In this document: positions 46,190 to 54,282 of the stretch, piece by piece
Layout of the letters: the number at the start of each line of letters is the position of its first letter
Position numbering within the stretch: position 1 is the stretch's first letter
Origin: Thermococcus piezophilus
GTDB lineage: Archaea; Methanobacteriota_B; Thermococci; Thermococcales; Thermococcaceae
Direction of reading: 5' to 3'
Length of the DNA: 64,000 nucleotides
Assembly (NCBI RefSeq): GCF_001647085.1
Contig: NZ_CP015520.1
Coordinates: 806,001 to 870,000 of the forward strand
The notes under the pieces: model-generated
What the model saw: only the letters and a program-made list of their open reading frames with translations
The model's database searches: none
What the model was told of the DNA's origin: nothing
Made by a program: the position numbers and the translations under genes

Positions 46190-46639
46190 TCATGATTTAT
46201 ACTCGAGACCCAACCTCTTTCTAATATAGTTAGATATGTCCAATCCCTCCTCCTGTGCCTGCTTAGAAATCGTCTCATACTCTTCCCCAGTAACGCGGAT
46301 TGACAACCACTTATTCCGCTTGTTTCTGGCAGCTACCGTTCTAGCTTCAATTTCCCATATTTCTTTGAGGGCCCTAGCTTTTTTCTTAAGCAGTTTGGTG
46401 CCATTTAACCCTGAAAATTCCCTAGCAAGAATTTTCTTGAAATCAGAAACTACTTGAGGATCTCCTCCAGAATATTTAGCAAACTCATTCACGGCCAGTT
46501 CAACGGCAGTAGTCTCATTTGGGACATTTTTAGATTTCAGGATCACCTCAAAGGCCCTAGTTCCAGCAACGGGAATTTTTAGCTTACGGGTAGCCGGGGT
46601 CTTTAACGCTATGAGTTGTTTTATGATCTTTTCGAACAT
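46190..46639 (-). CDS. Small putative DNA-binding regulator of the restriction locus
   Basis: About 149 residues. The C-terminal 45 residues (KRNKWLSIRVTGEEYETISKQAQEEGLDISNYIRKRLGLEYKS) look like a ribbon-helix-helix/MobC-type DNA-binding module: a short strand, then two helices with a conserved-looking G-x-x-I-S-N-Y-I-R turn. The N-terminal part is basic and helical. A longer frame starts at 46666, but GGTGG precedes the ATG at 46639. A GTGCAACATAA copy lies 19-29 nt upstream and two more precede dam. It is therefore a candidate autoregulated control protein. Family assignment is tentative. Confidence 0.6.
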   Translation of the reverse strand: MFEKIIKQLIALKTPATRKLKIPVAGTRAFEVILKSKNVPNETTAVELAVNEFAKYSGGDPQVVSDFKKILAREFSGLNGTKLLKKKARALKEIWEIEARTVAARNKRNKWLSIRVTGEEYETISKQAQEEGLDISNYIRKRLGLEYKS

Positions 46640-46657
46640 GAGTTCCACCAATATAAC

Positions 46658-46668
46658 GTGCAACATAA
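46658..46668 (-). promoter_or_regulatory. Third copy of the GTGCAACATAA operator candidate
   Basis: Exact copy of the 11-mer found twice upstream of dam, here 19 nt before the start of the small regulator gene. Position overlaps the expected transcription start, fitting autorepression. Confidence 0.5.
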
Positions 46669-46727
46669 AGAGAATTTAAAGGTTAACCCGCTGAAAAATT
46701 TAAGGATATGGGATTTATAGGGGATAT

Positions 46728-47010
46728 TCCTGCCAGAGACTGTAGAGAGGATATTAAAAACCGGGGACATTGCCAAAATCACCGTTCTAGAAAAGGACGA
46801 TAACGAGATTAAGAGACTTGAAGTGGAAATTGTCGATAAGAGCAAAAAATAAAACGGACGTTCGAAGTTCCAAGCGAGTTTCAAGTTAATAACACAACAA
46901 TCAAACTGGAAAAAGGCAACCGGCGCGGTAAGTATAAGGAATTTGACTTTAGAATAAAACTTAAGCCTCCCAATTCCAAAGAGTTTACGCCAACTCATGC
47001 CCATTTACCC
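46728..47010 (+). pseudogene. Fragment of an unidentified gene
   Basis: On the plus strand LPETVERILKTGDIAKITVLEKDD then EIKRLEVEIVDKSKK reads as normal protein, then a shift of frame gives KRTFEVPSEFQVNNTTIKLEKG and KYKEFDFRIKLKPPNSKEFTPTHAHL. Composition is right for protein, but no start is present and the two parts are in different frames. The family is not recognised. It runs directly into the EVE fragment, so this is debris of two genes side by side. Confidence 0.5.
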
Positions 47011-47020
47011 CTAAATCAAA

Positions 47021-47161
47021 CTCGGCGAGCTCAACTTTAAACCATTGACTCCAAAGCTCAACTTTATTACGAACAAAAAACGCTGGAGCGGGCATTTAAT
47101 GGGCAAGGCTATGCGAGAGATCCTGGAGGAGGACTATAGGCTGATTGAAAACCTGTTTTGA
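47021..47161 (+). pseudogene. C-terminal fragment of an EVE-domain gene
   Basis: The last 46 codons ([20 protein letters not shown], then [26 protein letters not shown], stop) are nearly identical to the C-terminus of the intact EVE gene at 16082. Only a few substitutions separate them (for example EIPEDD versus EILEED). There is no N-terminal half or start. It is the remnant of a second EVE gene that sat near the restriction locus. Confidence 0.88.
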
Positions 47162-47201
47162 CTTTGTGGTGGATTTATAAACTTTTCTCCCTATTGAAAC
47201 A

Positions 47202-47298
47202 TACTGTCAGGATAACTGTGGATTCACCTCATGAAGCCATTCAGTTACATCACCAGGCGGAGAATCAAATCGAGAATGAACCCTAACAAAATTATACC
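47202..47298 (-). mobile_element. IS element right end, inverted away from its left part
   Basis: The minus strand reads YNFVRVHSRFDSPPGDV then TEWLHEVNPQLS, stop, then TTATCCTGACAGTATG, the IS terminus. It is the same protein end as at 26829. Its upstream sequence is not the rest of the transposase but the CRISPR-like array, whose first repeat (47269-47298) doubles as native transposase coding sequence. The left part of the same IS lies on the plus strand at 38946-39605. Confidence 0.85.
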
Positions 47299-47417
47299 TC
47301 TTCCACTTCAAGAAGTTCACAATTGACCTCACCGTATCGAGAGTGAACCCTAACAAAATTATACCAATAGGTCCTTTGTGGCTTATACCATTCGTGATGT
47401 TCATCGAGAGTGAACCC
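47269..47417 (-). CRISPR. CRISPR-like array in the transposase gene, right half
   Basis: On the minus strand, from 47417 down: a partial 15-nt repeat (47403-47417), insert S1 of 37 nt (47366-47402), full repeat of 30 nt (47336-47365), insert S2 of 37 nt (47299-47335) and a full repeat of 30 nt (47269-47298) that runs into native transposase sequence. Repeats begin GGTATAATTTTGTTAGGG and differ from each other at one base (CACTCTC versus CATTCTC). S1 is identical to the insert at 39606-39642. S2 begins ACGGTGAGGTCAATTG. Neither insert matches the transposase. Confidence 0.82.
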
Positions 47418-47426
47418 CCGGTACAT
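47418..47426 (-). other. Orphan native start of lrgA
   Basis: Minus strand ATGTACCGG, preceded by GAGGGG and a TTTATA box, gives MYR. Followed by the GGG shared at the break and the CTGGCAATC now at 39661, it restores MYRGLAIILGFF, the normal LrgA N-terminus. The lrgA promoter therefore stayed at 47.4 kb when the rest of the gene was inverted to 39.7 kb. Confidence 0.8.
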
Positions 47427-47508
47427 ATTCCCCTCTGTGGTGTTGAAGTATAAAAAGCCTCCCGAAATGCCAATAAGGCTGGTCACCCTAATTTCGTTGG
47501 GTGATAAG

Positions 47509-48940
47509 ATGCTGCTCAGAAACTACCGCTTCTCCCCGCGCTACGGCCTCGAATAGGGCAGTGGCGGGGTATTCGGCCTTGGGTGCCACAACGGCGTTCT
47601 CCACTTCACCCTCGCATTTGAAGCCGAGGCCCACTTCATTGGGGATGGTGAGGAGAAAACCTACGACTTCACGCTGGTCGGCGATGGGTCAACCTCCGGT
47701 GGGGACACCTACAACGCGGTAACTGCCGTCGATGAGTACATCTACTTCGGCGGCTGGGTTCACGCGCCCGCGGTCTATAAAAACCGGACGATAAGCTTCG
47801 TCAACAAGTACTCCCACGTGCACGCCTACGACACAGAAAACGACACTGTGAGGCTTCTCTGGAAGGAGTCAATCCACCACGAGACCGACTGGACGGATGA
47901 GGTTAGCGATATAATCTACGATCCATACGGCGACAGACTCCTGCTGGCCAGGGAGGACGGCCACGCAAACCTTGGCGTTTACACCCTCGACAGGAGAACC
48001 GGCAAAGCTGAGGCCCTGATGCACGAACCGGCCCTGAAGGGAACCCTCGTGCACGACAGCATATTCGTTGGAGTCGGCAACAACTTCGTGGGTGGGATAA
48101 GGGAGTCCAGAGCGCTTGATTTGATAACCGGGAAGTGGGAGACCTTTGAACCCGGGAAAAGCGTCAACGGGGGACCGTACATAAGGCCAGAGCTGGGAGC
48201 AATGGCAAGCTCTTATAACCGTGCTTTTGCATTTGTCCGCGGCGGACTCTTCGTTGGAAACCCTTTCATGGGCGAGGATTTCACCTTCTTCAGGCTGTTC
48301 GATTTCTACACGTTCTACGCACCCTTCAGGGTGAACGTGGTAAACGTCGGGGGAGGTATTCTCACGGCATTCAACGCGCACCATAACGCGGTATACATGT
48401 CCGGAAACGAGGAGGTGGCAGTGAACGCAAGGATAACCAACACGATAGTTGCCCCAGCGTTCTGGTGTACATCGCGCCGCCGGTGGTCAAGATAGTTGGC
48501 GCCTTCGGGGCGAGGATAACGAGCATAGAGAAGGCCGAGGGGAAGATTCTCCTGGTGATGAACAGCGCACCCAACACAAGTGAAACTGAGGCGACGCCCT
48601 TCGATACGGGGCGTTAGGGACATCGTTCTCCTCGATGAGAAAATCCTCCAAGAAAGACCTCCAGCTGTAAGCTTTTCCCTGCCCCTGTCACTCCCGAGCA
48701 TGGCCAGAAACTTTGGGGCGGGGACGTTCGGATGAATTCCACTCGACGGCTACCGCGAGCTGAGGGCTGTGTTCTACCTGAGTTCTGACAACAGGGTCAC
48801 CGTTTACGAGTACGACCTCTTGCTTCCTCCCACTAAGGCTCAGGCCGAGACCTTTGAGCTGAAGTGAGGGAAGAACGTCCTGGATCTAAGTTACTTCAGC
48901 GGAATCGCTTCGTTCGAACTCGAAAAGGAAGATCTGAAAT
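47509..48940 (+). pseudogene. Degraded DUF2139 family gene
   Basis: The gene starts LLRNYRFSPRYGLE with GGGTGAT before it, then hits TAG, but continues in frame as GSGGVFGLGCHNGVLHF and VDEYIYFGGWVHAPAVYKN, matching DUF2139, a beta-propeller-like archaeal family. Frameshifts follow at about 48455 and 48605, with further stops (FG-IPLDGY near 48735 and ELK-GKNVL near 48867) before the final stop at 48940. Multiple nonsense codons, not only single-base deletions, show real decay. It was divergently transcribed from lrgA. Confidence 0.8.
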
Positions 48941-48981
48941 GAAAAGTCAGAATAGATCTTCGCTGATTCCTTTTTATTTCC

Positions 48982-49281
48982 TCAGGACTCCGCCTTGCCG
49001 AGGAGGTTGTTCCAGCTGTGACTGGACTTGATGAGATCCGCAACTGTTAAGTGCTCCTCACCGGTAACCTCGGGCTCAAGCTCCTTCAGCTTTCCGATGA
49101 GCTCCTCCCGGCTCAGCTTTTCCTCATCAAACACCACGTAGCCGTTCCGGGCGAAGCCGTTGATGAAGGCCCGCCATATTCTTGTATCCGTCAGGAGTTC
49201 GTACTGCTTTGCTCTGGCTTCCTCGGGGGTTATCCTTCCGAACCTGAAGTCGAGTTTTGTGAGGGTTTTCTCGGGGTTCAT
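48982..49281 (-). CDS. Small conserved protein next to the tetraether-synthase-like gene
   Basis: A 99-residue acidic protein without cysteines or membrane segments (KLDFRFGRITPEEARAKQYELLTDTRIWRAFINGFARNGYVVFDEEKLSREEL). No family recognised. The ATG at 49281 is chosen because GAGGTGGTG precedes it. It begins 11 nt after the stop of the radical SAM gene on the same strand, so the two are co-expressed and it may be a partner of that enzyme. Confidence 0.65.
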   Translation of the reverse strand: MNPEKTLTKLDFRFGRITPEEARAKQYELLTDTRIWRAFINGFARNGYVVFDEEKLSREELIGKLKELEPEVTGEEHLTVADLIKSSHSWNNLLGKAES

Positions 49282-49291
49282 TGCCACCACC

Positions 49292-51067
49292 TCAGGCCTT
49301 CGTATTTATCGTTCCGAAGTAGTCCTCTATGTCGATGTAGGTCTTTTTGTAGAGCTCGCTGTTCTTCATCTTCTCGACGAACTCTTTTGTCCTTACGTAC
49401 TTGTCCTTCTTGTAGTCCCAGTCTGGGTGCAGCTTCTTCCACTCCTCCCAGGTGTAGCTGAACTGGGCCTGGACCTTGTCTCTGTAGAGCTCTGGAATCA
49501 CGTTGAAGGCACAGAACGGCACTATTCTTCCGTCGGGCAGGGCGTAGTGGATGACGCAGCGCTCAACCCTCTCGACGTCGTAGTTGTACTCGTCCATGAA
49601 GTGCATCATTCCGAGGAAGAGCGCGTTGATGTGGAACTTTCCAAGGGCCTCGTAGTTTCCGTGCATGAAGGCGTTCTTGATGAGGCCGAGGACGTCGAGG
49701 TCTTTGGGAGCGTACTTTTCGTCGTAGAAGCTCTTGAACTTGAGGAATATCTCGGCTCCGAGCTTGAGCTTCTGGAGCCTGCCGAGTTGCTTCCACTTCT
49801 CTATTTCCTCAGCCCTGCTCTCAAGGTACTCGACGAAGCCCTCAACATCAAGGAAGCGCGAGATCGGAACGACGCGCTTCTTTTCCCTGTCGAGGAAGAC
49901 GTAGGTGGCAGCACCGCAGCAGTAATGGCTGGTCATGTAGTAGCGAGAGCCGGTGAAGGCCTCGAAAAAGCGCGCTATGTGGCCGGCTATCGGTATTGGG
50001 TACCAGTCATCCATCGCTATTGCCCCGCCGGTCTGCTCCTCTATGCGCTTTATTGCTCCTGGGATTGTTATCCTGAACCTCTGGCGCTCCTTCTTTGGAA
50101 CCCTGCCGACGAGAGAAATCGGCTGGAAGTTCACACCTCTAACGATGTCGAGGTGGTTAAGGCCAAAGTTGATTATCGCACCGAGCTCGTGGTCGTTGAC
50201 GTTCCTTATGGTGGTTGGAACGAGCACTATTCCGGGACCGCCTGCCTTCCTTACGTTCTCGAAGATGAGCGGAATCTCCCAATGGTTCTTCCAGTTGGTC
50301 TGGGGCGTCATTCCATCGTAGCTCAGATAGAGGGTGTTCACCCCTGCCTCCCTAATCTTCGTGACCAGCTCTGGCTCGAAGGCGAGCTTGATTCCATCCG
50401 TGTTTAGCTGGACGTGGTCGTAGCCCTCTTCCTTCGCTATCTTGATGATTTCTATGAGGTCTTCTCTAATTGTTGGCTCTCCACCCGTGAGCTGAACGGC
50501 GTTGGCTCCAACTGGGTACTCCTTCTTAGCGTTGCGAAGCATCATGCGAATCTGCTCAAGCGTCGGCTCGTAGATGGGCTGGCCTTCCTTGGCGTAGAAG
50601 AAGCAGTACCAGCAGCTCAGGTTGCAGCGGTTGGTGAGAACGATGTTGAGCAGGTTGGTGTGAGAGCGGTGTCTGGCACACAATCCACAGTCGAAGGGGC
50701 AGTTGACGCCTGAGTTCTCGACGTTGAAACTGAGGAGCCTCCAGTCATACTTCCATTTCTGGAAGCGGTAGTACTGCTCAACGCTCTCATAATAAACATC
50801 GGTGATCATGCCTTCGGGACAGCGCTTGGTTATCCAAACCTTTCCATCCTTCTCCCAGATGAGTGCGGGAACGACTCTCCTCGTCTCGGGACACAGGGAA
50901 TACGTCTTATGTGGCAGCGGGTCGCCGTAATTCCTGCTGGCGGCCTTTATCATCTCCTCAAACTCTTCCTCCGTGAGCTCGGGAAACTCAATGATGTCCC
51001 GTACTCTGCGGGTGAGCTGCTCGAACTCCTTTTCCCCGCTGGGTACTTCGCCAACACTCTCTGCCAT
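49292..51067 (-). CDS. tes: Radical SAM enzyme of the tetraether synthase (Tes) family
   Basis: About 590 residues. An N-terminal cysteine-rich part (CPETRR, CPEG and NCPFDCGLCARH) precedes the radical SAM cluster motif VLTNRCNLSCWYCFF (CxxxCxxC) and LTGGEPTIREDL. A C-terminal region with HYCCGAATYVF and VPFCAFN offers further cluster ligands. The order matches Tes/MJ0619-type proteins, which join the phytanyl tails of two archaeal lipids to make tetraether membrane lipids. Thermococcales make such lipids, so the role fits, but paralogues exist and the exact member is not certain. GGAGAGGTGA precedes the ATG at 51067. An upstream ATG at 51109 is less likely. Confidence 0.8.
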   Translation of the reverse strand: MAESVGEVPSGEKEFEQLTRRVRDIIEFPELTEEEFEEMIKAASRNYGDPLPHKTYSLCPETRRVVPALIWEKDGKVWITKRCPEGMITDVYYESVEQYYRFQKWKYDWRLLSFNVENSGVNCPFDCGLCARHRSHTNLLNIVLTNRCNLSCWYCFFYAKEGQPIYEPTLEQIRMMLRNAKKEYPVGANAVQLTGGEPTIREDLIEIIKIAKEEGYDHVQLNTDGIKLAFEPELVTKIREAGVNTLYLSYDGMTPQTNWKNHWEIPLIFENVRKAGGPGIVLVPTTIRNVNDHELGAIINFGLNHLDIVRGVNFQPISLVGRVPKKERQRFRITIPGAIKRIEEQTGGAIAMDDWYPIPIAGHIARFFEAFTGSRYYMTSHYCCGAATYVFLDREKKRVVPISRFLDVEGFVEYLESRAEEIEKWKQLGRLQKLKLGAEIFLKFKSFYDEKYAPKDLDVLGLIKNAFMHGNYEALGKFHINALFLGMMHFMDEYNYDVERVERCVIHYALPDGRIVPFCAFNVIPELYRDKVQAQFSYTWEEWKKLHPDWDYKKDKYVRTKEFVEKMKNSELYKKTYIDIEDYFGTINTKA

Positions 51068-51283
51068 AGGGGTCACCTCTCCCATCTTTGCCTTTAGTCG
51101 AGTCTTCAATCACTGAGTATAAAAACTTTTGCGTAAATATGCAGATTTGCTTTCATAGGTGGGATGGGGGTGGGTTCATCTGGCTTACCTGGTGAAGTTT
51201 TGAGCATCCCACTGGGTAGGGGCTAAAGTCTTGGCGGGAAGAAACGGTTAAAAGTTCCGGGTCAAACTTAAGGCGGTGGTAGA

Positions 51284-51643
51284 ATGCCAGCGAGAGAGAT
51301 GAGGATGGAGATGTTCTTCCGGGCGCTCCTCAGGAGGGACTTCAGCAAGGCCAAGACCCATCTCGAAAAGCTCCAGAAGATGGTCGGGAGCGACGAGTGG
51401 GGGCGCGGCTACGGCAAGGCGATAACTGGATTCATGAGCGCCATAAAGGACAACGACCCCGATGCGTTGATAGTCCAGCTTATAAAGGAGCATGACAGGG
51501 AGAAGGCCGAGAAGCTGCTGAAGCACTTCGGGGGAATTCTCGAGCACGACTTCCGCGACGAGTACGAGAGGGGCTACTACACAGCCTGGATCGAGTTCCT
51601 CAAGGCTTACCTCTCTCAGAAGGCACTGACGCAGAAGCTCTGA
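51284..51643 (+). CDS. Small helical conserved protein, unknown
   Basis: A 119-residue all-helical protein (MEMFFRALLRRDFSKAKTHLEKLQKM, then WGRGYGKAITGFMSAIKDNDPDALI and YERGYYTAWIEFLKAYL). The repeated RGYxxA-x-x-G/E pattern suggests two helical hairpins. Found ahead of uracil-DNA glycosylase with a 9-nt gap, so the two are co-transcribed and a repair-related role is possible. No family assigned. Confidence 0.65.
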   Translation: MPAREMRMEMFFRALLRRDFSKAKTHLEKLQKMVGSDEWGRGYGKAITGFMSAIKDNDPDALIVQLIKEHDREKAEKLLKHFGGILEHDFRDEYERGYYTAWIEFLKAYLSQKALTQKL

Positions 51644-51652
51644 GGTGTTCTC

Positions 51653-52240
51653 ATGGGGAAAGAAGAGCTCATGAAAAAGCTAGCGGAGAAAATTAGAAGC
51701 TGCCGAAAGTGTCCCCTCGGCGAGCTCAGGACGAACACAGTTCCAGGTGCTGGGAGCTACGAGGCCAAGGTGATGTTCGTCGGGGAAGCTCCGGGCTACT
51801 GGGAGGACCAGAAAGGGCTTCCTTTCGTTGGGAGGGCAGGAAAGGTTCTTGACGAGCTTTTGGCGGAGATTGGCCTTAAACGAGAGGACGTCTATATCAC
51901 CAACATAATCAAATGCCGTCCTCCAGACAATAGAGACCCAACGGAGGATGAAATCAAGGCTTGTTCGCCGTATCTTGACAGGCAGATAGACATCATAAAG
52001 CCAAAGGTCATCGTTCCACTTGGGAGACACTCGATGCGTTACATACTCGAGAAGTTCGGCTTCGATACTGAGCCGATAAGCAAGATACACGGAAAAACCT
52101 TCGAAGCGCACACACTTTTCGGGAAGATTGTCATAATGCCGATGTACCACCCTGCCGTCGCCCTTTACCGTCCAACTTTGAGGGAGGAGCTCATGAAGGA
52201 CTTTCATAAGTTGAAAACGCTGATTGGAGAATCTTTGTGA
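51653..52240 (+). CDS. Type-4 (Fe-S) uracil-DNA glycosylase
   Basis: A 195-residue UDGa. The four cluster Cys are in SCRKCPLG, NIIKCRPP and IKACSPYL. The water-activating motif GEAPGYWED (about 43-51), the GLPFVGRAG loop, and the late MYHPAVALY His motif (about 164-172) define family 4. It removes uracil, produced by cytosine deamination at high temperature, from DNA. Start at GGTGTTCTC-ATG. Confidence 0.93.
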   Translation: MGKEELMKKLAEKIRSCRKCPLGELRTNTVPGAGSYEAKVMFVGEAPGYWEDQKGLPFVGRAGKVLDELLAEIGLKREDVYITNIIKCRPPDNRDPTEDEIKACSPYLDRQIDIIKPKVIVPLGRHSMRYILEKFGFDTEPISKIHGKTFEAHTLFGKIVIMPMYHPAVALYRPTLREELMKDFHKLKTLIGESL

Positions 52241-52549
52241 AAATTTCTTCACTCATCACTTACTCTTCTGAGTGATTTTCTCTCTTTCAGCATTTTTAAG
52301 GTTTAATTGCGCTTTTCTGAAGCTTTTTCTGGGAAAGGTTTTTATGATATTAGTAGACATTAATGTACTTGAAAGTCCCAATTAATGCAGAGATCCGTGA
52401 AATTCACCTCGAATGCAGTAACTGAGTCTTTAATGGGTGGAAGCGTTCCCAAAAATTTTTCGAGAATACGACAGTATGACAAAGGATATACAGAAAGCTT
52501 TATATTTGCCTCGTATTCCTTTGCATGAAACACTTCAGGAGGTGAAAAT
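52241..52549. other. Intergenic region and promoter of the antiporter gene
   Basis: No gene seen in 309 nt. A weak hairpin (ATCACT/AGTGAT around 52255-52276 followed by TTTTCTCTCTTTC) may end the uracil-DNA glycosylase transcript. A GCTTTATATTTGCC TATA box at about 52498 and AGGAGGTG at 52536-52543 belong to the next gene. Confidence 0.45.
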
Positions 52550-54208
52550 GTGTCGGACTTCGGTGTGTTGGCGCTACTGCCCCCATTGGTTGCCATTATT
52601 TTAGCTATCTGGACAAAGAGGGTCATCCTGGCGCTGTTAGCGGGCGTCTGGATTGGTGGAGTGATGGTCGCCGGCGGCAATCCAGTGGTCGGAACCACCC
52701 AGACGCTGGAGTGGATTGTTAGTAGCGTTACAAGCGACTGGAACGCCAGGATACTCATATTTGACTTCCTGATCGGCGCGGGTGTCGGACTTATCTACAA
52801 GTCCGGCGCAGTCCACGCGCTGGCGGCTTCCCTGGCAAGGAGGGTCAAAAGCAGCAGGGAAGCCTCAGTCCTCGGATGGATCCTTGGTGTACTGGTGTTC
52901 TTCGATGACTACACCAACACCATAGTCGTCGGAAACACCATGAGGCCCATAACTGACAGGATGAGGATTTCCAGGGAGATGCTCGCTTACATAGACGACT
53001 CTACCGCGGCACCGGTAGCTGGACTGGCACTCGTCTCAACTTGGATAGGATACGAGCTGCTCATGATAGGAAAGGGATTCGACAGCGCCAACATCGTCTA
53101 CGGAACCTACGACGCTTGGCTCTCAAGTGTTCCCTATAGGTTCTATTCGATACTGGCAATACTACTCGTTTTCATCGTTGCATATACCCACAGGCACTAC
53201 GGCCCCATGCTGAAGGCTGAATACCGCGCCAGGACCAAGGGCAAAGTCCTCCGCGACGGTGCGAAGCCGCTCATGACGACCGAGGTTGACTTGGGAATGC
53301 CCAAGGAGGGCGGAAACCTCTGGGACTTTGTGATTCCCATACTCGTCCTTGTTGGAGTCTCGATGCTGGCACTCTGGTACACCGGGGCGGCCAACCTGGA
53401 AGCCTACAGTCAGGATCTCGGCTGGTGGACCGATCTGGAGAACCCGTTCGGTGTCAACTTCCTCAACTACAGCTTCATCGAGTCCTTCCGTGAGGCCGAC
53501 GCTGCAACAGCACTCCTCTGGGGCTCCTTCGCCATGGTCGTCGTTGCCAGCATAATGCTTCTTGGCAGGAGGAAGATGACCGTTGAGGAGTGGGAAGACA
53601 CCGTTATAAAGGGAATGAAGCAGATGCTCTTCGCCAACACCATCCTTGTCCTTGCATGGAGCCTTGGAACCGCCGCTGAAAGCGTTGGAACCGGTGACTA
53701 CGTCATCAGTCTTGCGACCAGCTCTGGAACAAACCTCGGACCATGGATGCCGCTGATAATGTTCCTCTCTGCGATGTTCGTTGCGTTTACCACGGGAACT
53801 AGCTGGGGAACTTTTGCTATAATGGTTCCGCTTGGAGTCCAGCTCAGCTTGGCTTTTACCAAAGGTCAAGTTAATGAGATAGTCTTCGCCACCATCGGAG
53901 CCACGTTTACCGGAAGCATCTTCGGCGACCACTGCTCACCCATCAGTGATACCACCATCATGAGCTCCATGTTCAGTGGTTCTGACCACATAGACCACGT
54001 CACAACCCAAATACCCTATGCCTTCACGGTTGCGACAATTGGCAGCGTGCTGTACCTCCTGTTCGCCCTGGGAGTCACGAGCTGGGTGATACTCCTGCCG
54101 CTGGGTATAGCTCTCCTCGTCGGTGCGTGGTACGTCCTCAGCGAGTGGTACGGCAAGAAGTACGGCATACCGCACGGTAAGGTGCCCATCTACGTGGCTG
54201 AAGAGTGA
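52550..54208 (+). CDS. NhaC-family Na+/H+ antiporter-type transporter
   Basis: A 552-residue polytopic protein with about 12 membrane segments. LLPPLVAIILAIWTKRVILALLAGVWIG at the start, VFFDDYTNTIVVGNTMRPITD (about 120-140), TGTSWGTFAIMVPLG and GSIFGDHCSPISDTTIMSSMFSGSDHIDHV are signature sequences of the NhaC/ArcD-like Na+/H+ antiporter superfamily. It may exchange Na+ for H+ or transport an organic acid. The start is GTG with AGGAGGTG before it. An ATG two bases upstream is in another frame. Confidence 0.85.
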   Translation: MSDFGVLALLPPLVAIILAIWTKRVILALLAGVWIGGVMVAGGNPVVGTTQTLEWIVSSVTSDWNARILIFDFLIGAGVGLIYKSGAVHALAASLARRVKSSREASVLGWILGVLVFFDDYTNTIVVGNTMRPITDRMRISREMLAYIDDSTAAPVAGLALVSTWIGYELLMIGKGFDSANIVYGTYDAWLSSVPYRFYSILAILLVFIVAYTHRHYGPMLKAEYRARTKGKVLRDGAKPLMTTEVDLGMPKEGGNLWDFVIPILVLVGVSMLALWYTGAANLEAYSQDLGWWTDLENPFGVNFLNYSFIESFREADAATALLWGSFAMVVVASIMLLGRRKMTVEEWEDTVIKGMKQMLFANTILVLAWSLGTAAESVGTGDYVISLATSSGTNLGPWMPLIMFLSAMFVAFTTGTSWGTFAIMVPLGVQLSLAFTKGQVNEIVFATIGATFTGSIFGDHCSPISDTTIMSSMFSGSDHIDHVTTQIPYAFTVATIGSVLYLLFALGVTSWVILLPLGIALLVGAWYVLSEWYGKKYGIPHGKVPIYVAEE

Positions 54209-54282
54209 TTTCCTCTTTTTCCGTACCTTTCCTTCACCAATTTTAAAAACATGAGAGAGCACTCTTCTTAGAGGTGATGGTG

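Noticed and set aside
49160-50407. 415-codon plus-strand frame opposite the tetraether-synthase-like gene
   Set aside because: The opposite strand encodes an unmistakable radical SAM protein. This frame is a by-product of GC-rich third positions.
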